This document shows positions 60,255 to 64,000 of a stretch of 64,000 nt of DNA, in pieces; positions within the stretch are counted from its first letter, which is position 1, and every line of letters starts with the position of its first letter. Source of the DNA: Lutraria lutraria (lineage: Eukaryota > Mollusca > Bivalvia > Venerida > Mactridae). The translations under genes and the position numbers were made by a program. Where the stretch lies: contig OZ026848.1 of NCBI GenBank assembly GCA_964023205.1, forward strand, positions 35,389,912 to 35,453,911, in the 5' to 3' direction. The notes beneath the pieces are model-generated. The model was not told the origin of the DNA, did no database searches, and saw only the letters and a program-made list of their open reading frames with translations.

Positions 60255-61828
60255 CAAGAGGGCCATGATGGCCCTATAAATGCTCACCAGGAGAAAAGGT
60301 CATTTGGAGATAACATTGTTGAAGTTTTCTATACGAGTCCAAGTAAGATCAAGTGACCAATCTGGGCCGTTTTTTATCCCATGGCCATTATATGAACAGA
60401 TTAAAAGAGGTCTATTAGACAAAGCTAGATACCAAATATCTTAGCTCTAGGCCTTGTGGTTTTGGAGAAGATTTTTTAAAATTTTCCTATAAAAAATAGA
60501 ATAAACCCCAGGGCAGGGCTAATTTTGACCCCGGGGCCATAATTTTAACAAACTTGGTAGAGGTCCACTAGACAATGCCACGTACAAAATATCTTAGCTC
60601 TAGGCCTTGCAGTTTCGGAGAAGACTTTTTAAATTTTCCTATACAAGTCTATATAAATCAAGTGACCCCCGGGGCGGGGCCAATTTTGACCCTAGGGCAA
60701 TAATTTGAACAAACTTGGTAGAGGTCCACTAGATAATGCTACATACTAAATATCTTAGCTCTAGGCCTTGTGGTTTCGGAGAAGAAGATTTTTCAGATTT
60801 TCCTATATAAAATAGAATAAACCCCAGGGCAGGGCTAATTTTGACCCCGGGGCCATAATTTTAACAAACTTGGTAGAGGTCCACTAGATAATGCTACATA
60901 CTAAATATCTTAGCTCTAGGCCTTGTGGTTTTGGAGAAGAAGATTTTTTAAATTTTCCTATATAAAATAGAATAAACCCAAGGGCAGGGCCAATTTTGAC
61001 CCTAGGGCAATAATTTGAACAAACTTGGTAGAGGTCCACTAGATAATGCTACATACCAAATATCTTAGCTCTAGGCCTTGTGGTTTCGGAGAAGAAGATT
61101 TTTCAGATTTTCCTATATAAAATAGAATAAACCCCAGGGCAGGGCCACTTTTGACCCCGGGGCCATAATTTGAACAAACTTGGTAGAGGTCCAATAGACA
61201 ATGCCACATACAAAATATCTAAGCTCTAGGCCTTGCGGTTTCGGAGAAGAAGATTTTTTAAATTTTCCTATATTAAGTCTATATAAATCAAGTGACCCCC
61301 GGGCGGGGCCAATTTTGACCCTAGGGCAATAATTTGAACAAACTTGGTAGAGGTCCACTAGACTATGCTACACACCAAATATCTTAGCTCTAGGCATTGT
61401 AGTTTTTGACAAGAAGATTTTTTTAATTTCCTATATAAGTCTATGTAAAATCAAGTTACCCCCGGGGCGGAGCCAATTTTGACCCCAGGGGAATAATTTG
61501 AACAAACTTTGTAGAGTTCTATTAGACAATGCTACATACCAAATATCTCAGCTCTAGGCCCTGTGGTTTCGGACAAGAATATTTTTTAAGTTTTTTCTAT
61601 TTGTTGCCATAGCAACCAGAATTTTTAATGAAATTTAATTTTTTGAACAATTTTGAAAGGGGACCACCCAAGGATCATTTCAGCAAAGTTTGGTTGCAAT
61701 CGGAATAGCGGTGTAGGCGGAGATGTTGTTTTAAGTAAATATTGACGCCGCTTCACGACGCAGGACGCACATGGACGCAGGGCGATCACAAAAGCTCACC
61801 CTGAGCACATTCGTGCTCTGGTGAGCTA
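60255..61828. mobile_element. HINE-like element A5 (probably chimeric)
   Basis: Standard A start after 'cgcttaaa'. Its 5' part differs from A4 but from about 61055 to the end it equals A4. This is expected if unequal exchange between two A elements made the 3.84-kb duplication. Confidence 0.8.
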
Positions 61829-64000
61829 AAAAGTGTCTATGCATAAGGGAGATACAGCGCATGGACAAGGATCCGGACGGACACACTAACTACTGTATAT
61901 GTTGATATTTCCGCGTTTCGAATTTGAAATTCTGGAAATTTCGCGTACGCAAATGTTAGCGAAATTCCATCAGGTAATTTGCGTATTAATTGCACGTCGT
62001 AAAAATCACAATCAGAAGTATGTTGTGCCTTAAAAACATACTATGTCCCATTAACATTACGTTTTGCAATTTATTAATGCGTAAAAATACCCACTCCCGT
62101 GTACAATGACCAATTATAAGCATGTTTAACAAACAATGCATATGTTTGAAGTAAACATATGCAATCTGTAAAAGTGAAATTGTAATGGGTGTGAAATATT
62201 TTCATAGCTTAGCGTGTTCGTTTTCAACAAAATTAAGTAAGTATAATCATGCAGAATTGAACATAAACAAGAGGGCCAAGATGGCCCTATATCGCTCACA
62301 TGACAATCACTGTTCACTCATTAAAACATTGTTTTGAACTGGTGACCTAGTTTTTGACCCCAGATGACCCATGTTAGAACTTGTCCTACATATAAATAAG
62401 ACAAACATTCTGACAAAATTTGGTGAAGATCCAAACAAAACCATGAAAACTACAGCATAGACAAGGTTTTCCTAAGATTTGACCTCGTGACCTAGTTTTT
62501 GACCCCAGACGACCTATGTTCGAATTTGTCTTACATATCATTAAGACAAACATTCTGACTAGGTTTGGTGAAGATACGATCAAAATTTAACATCTACAGT
62601 GTTAATAAGGTTTTCCTAAGATTTGACCTTGTGACCTGGTTTTTGACCCTAGGTGACCCATATTTGAACTTGTCCTTAATATCATTAAGACATACAATCT
62701 GACAAGGTTTGGCCAAGATCCAATTAATACCATGACATTTAGAGCTTTTACAAGATTTTTACCTAAGATTTGACCTGGTGACCCAGTTTTTGACCCCGGC
62801 TGACCCATGTTCAACCTTGACCCACATATCATTGAGGCAAACATTCTGACAAGGTTTGGTGAAGATCCAATTAAAACTGTGACATCTACAGTGTTAACAA
62901 AGTTTTCCTAAGATTTGACCTGGTGACCTTGTTATTGACCCCAGATGACCCATATTTATACTTGACCGTTATATCATTAAAACAAACGATTTGACAAAGT
63001 TTGGTGAAGATCCGATAATAACTGTGAAATCTACAGTGTTAACATGGTTTTTCATAAGATTTGACCTAGTGACCTAGTTTTTGACCCAAGATGACCCATG
63101 TTCGAACTCGTCCAAGATATTATGAAGACAAACATTGTGACAAGGTTTCATGATCATCCAATCAAAACAGTGACTTCTAGAGTGTTCACAAGGTTTTCCA
63201 GCAATTTGCCCTAGTGACCTAGTTTTTCACCGGAAATGACCCATTATCAAACTTGACCTACATATTATTAAAATAAACATTCTGACAAAGTTTCATGAAG
63301 ATCCAGTCAAAACAGTGATTTCTAAAGTGTTCACAAGGTTTTCCCTTATTTGGCCCTGGTGACCTAGTTTTTTACCCAAAATGGCCCAATATCGAACTCG
63401 TCCGAGATTTTGTTGATATTAACGTTCTGACCCAGTTTTGCTAAAATTGAGCTAAAAATGTGGCCCCTAGTGTGGTCACAACATAAAGTTTGACGACGCA
63501 CACCGCACGATGCCGGACGCCGAGAGAGTGATCCTAATAGCTCACTTTGTGACATGTGAGCTATAAAGCATTAAAATAATTTTACCTTCTTATAGGTTCA
63601 ACCAAACCGCGCTGGCCTTATTTGAAGTTTTTATTTATGTTTGTACAAGTAGTAGCCTACGTCGTAATAGTTATAGTAAATTGTAACTTGTTATTTTAAT
63701 ACAAGAACAATGTAAAATAAAATAATCTATTTCTTATTATCAATGCTTGAATAAAAGATTCTGTTTTCATTTAACTCTAGTTGTGCAGTTAAATAAATGT
63801 TGTAATGATCATAATCGACCCGGGAATTATCGTCTACCGGTGTTATGGTAAAGTTCTCCCCCAATCTGCAGATATTTACGCGAGCTGAAATATTATCGAA
63901 TTTTGTCCATTCGCGAAATTCGCTAACATTTCCACGTCGCTAACTTAACCACTTATACAGTAATTAGAGTACAGACACGCAACCGCCATTGTGGCGACTA
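61055..64000. repeat. Tandem segmental duplication, copy 2 (runs off the window)
   Basis: Copy of 57215-60161. It contains a second TIR element (61892 to about 63961) and ends in 'ccattgtggcgacta', the same text as 60146-60163, so the copy continues past the window edge. Confidence 0.9.
62268..63564. mobile_element. HINE-like element B2
   Basis: Duplicate of B1 with the same hairpin and GCTCACATG/CATGTGAGC ends; 3 nt shorter near 63520. It arose by segmental duplication, not by a separate insertion. Confidence 0.85.

Overview
The window looks like nuclear DNA of a bivalve mollusc. Its genes have small exons, long introns and GT-AG (once GC-AG) splice sites. They include an HSPA12-type HSP70 gene, a multi-Ig transmembrane receptor and a GH45 cellulase, three families that are characteristic of, and often expanded in, bivalves. 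The DNA is AT-rich and crowded with minisatellites, MITE-like elements, tRNA-derived SINEs and dispersed repeats. I cannot name the species. No prokaryotic operon, CRISPR array or rRNA is visible.

Gene layout, assembled by hand from splice sites and reading phase: (1) 517-6196 (+), the last seven coding exons of an HSPA12-like gene whose 5' end lies outside the window. (2) 15205-8302 (-), an apparently complete six-exon type I membrane receptor of 442 residues: signal peptide, four Ig-like exons all joined by phase-1 introns, then a transmembrane exon with a short tail. (3) 20830-25642 (+), a complete three-exon GH45 endoglucanase-like gene of 202 residues whose first intron uses a GC donor. 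(4) 50217-46239 (-), the last two coding exons of an unrecognised gene whose intron holds a 3.5-kb minisatellite. Two weaker exon candidates are at 17888-18043 (-) and 60163 (+).

From about 29.7 kb onward the window is mostly mobile DNA. A CR1/Jockey-type LINE (29769-40694) is broken into five pieces by a 3.6-kb DNA transposon and three tandem-repeat-cored elements. From 41 to 64 kb the same element families recur and nest in one another. A segment of at least 2.9 kb is then duplicated almost identically at a 3840-bp offset.

The most interesting signal is architectural. At least six families with unrelated cores share the same ends: an AAC(A/T)AGAG-like terminus, a small hairpin whose stem differs between families but always pairs, and, where a 3' end is clear, a short motif just inside it that reappears inverted at the other end. 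Insertions lie in A/T runs without a clear target duplication. Read on the minus strand, this matches Helentron-associated non-autonomous rolling-circle elements (HINEs). I infer that these families are mobilised by one helicase system.
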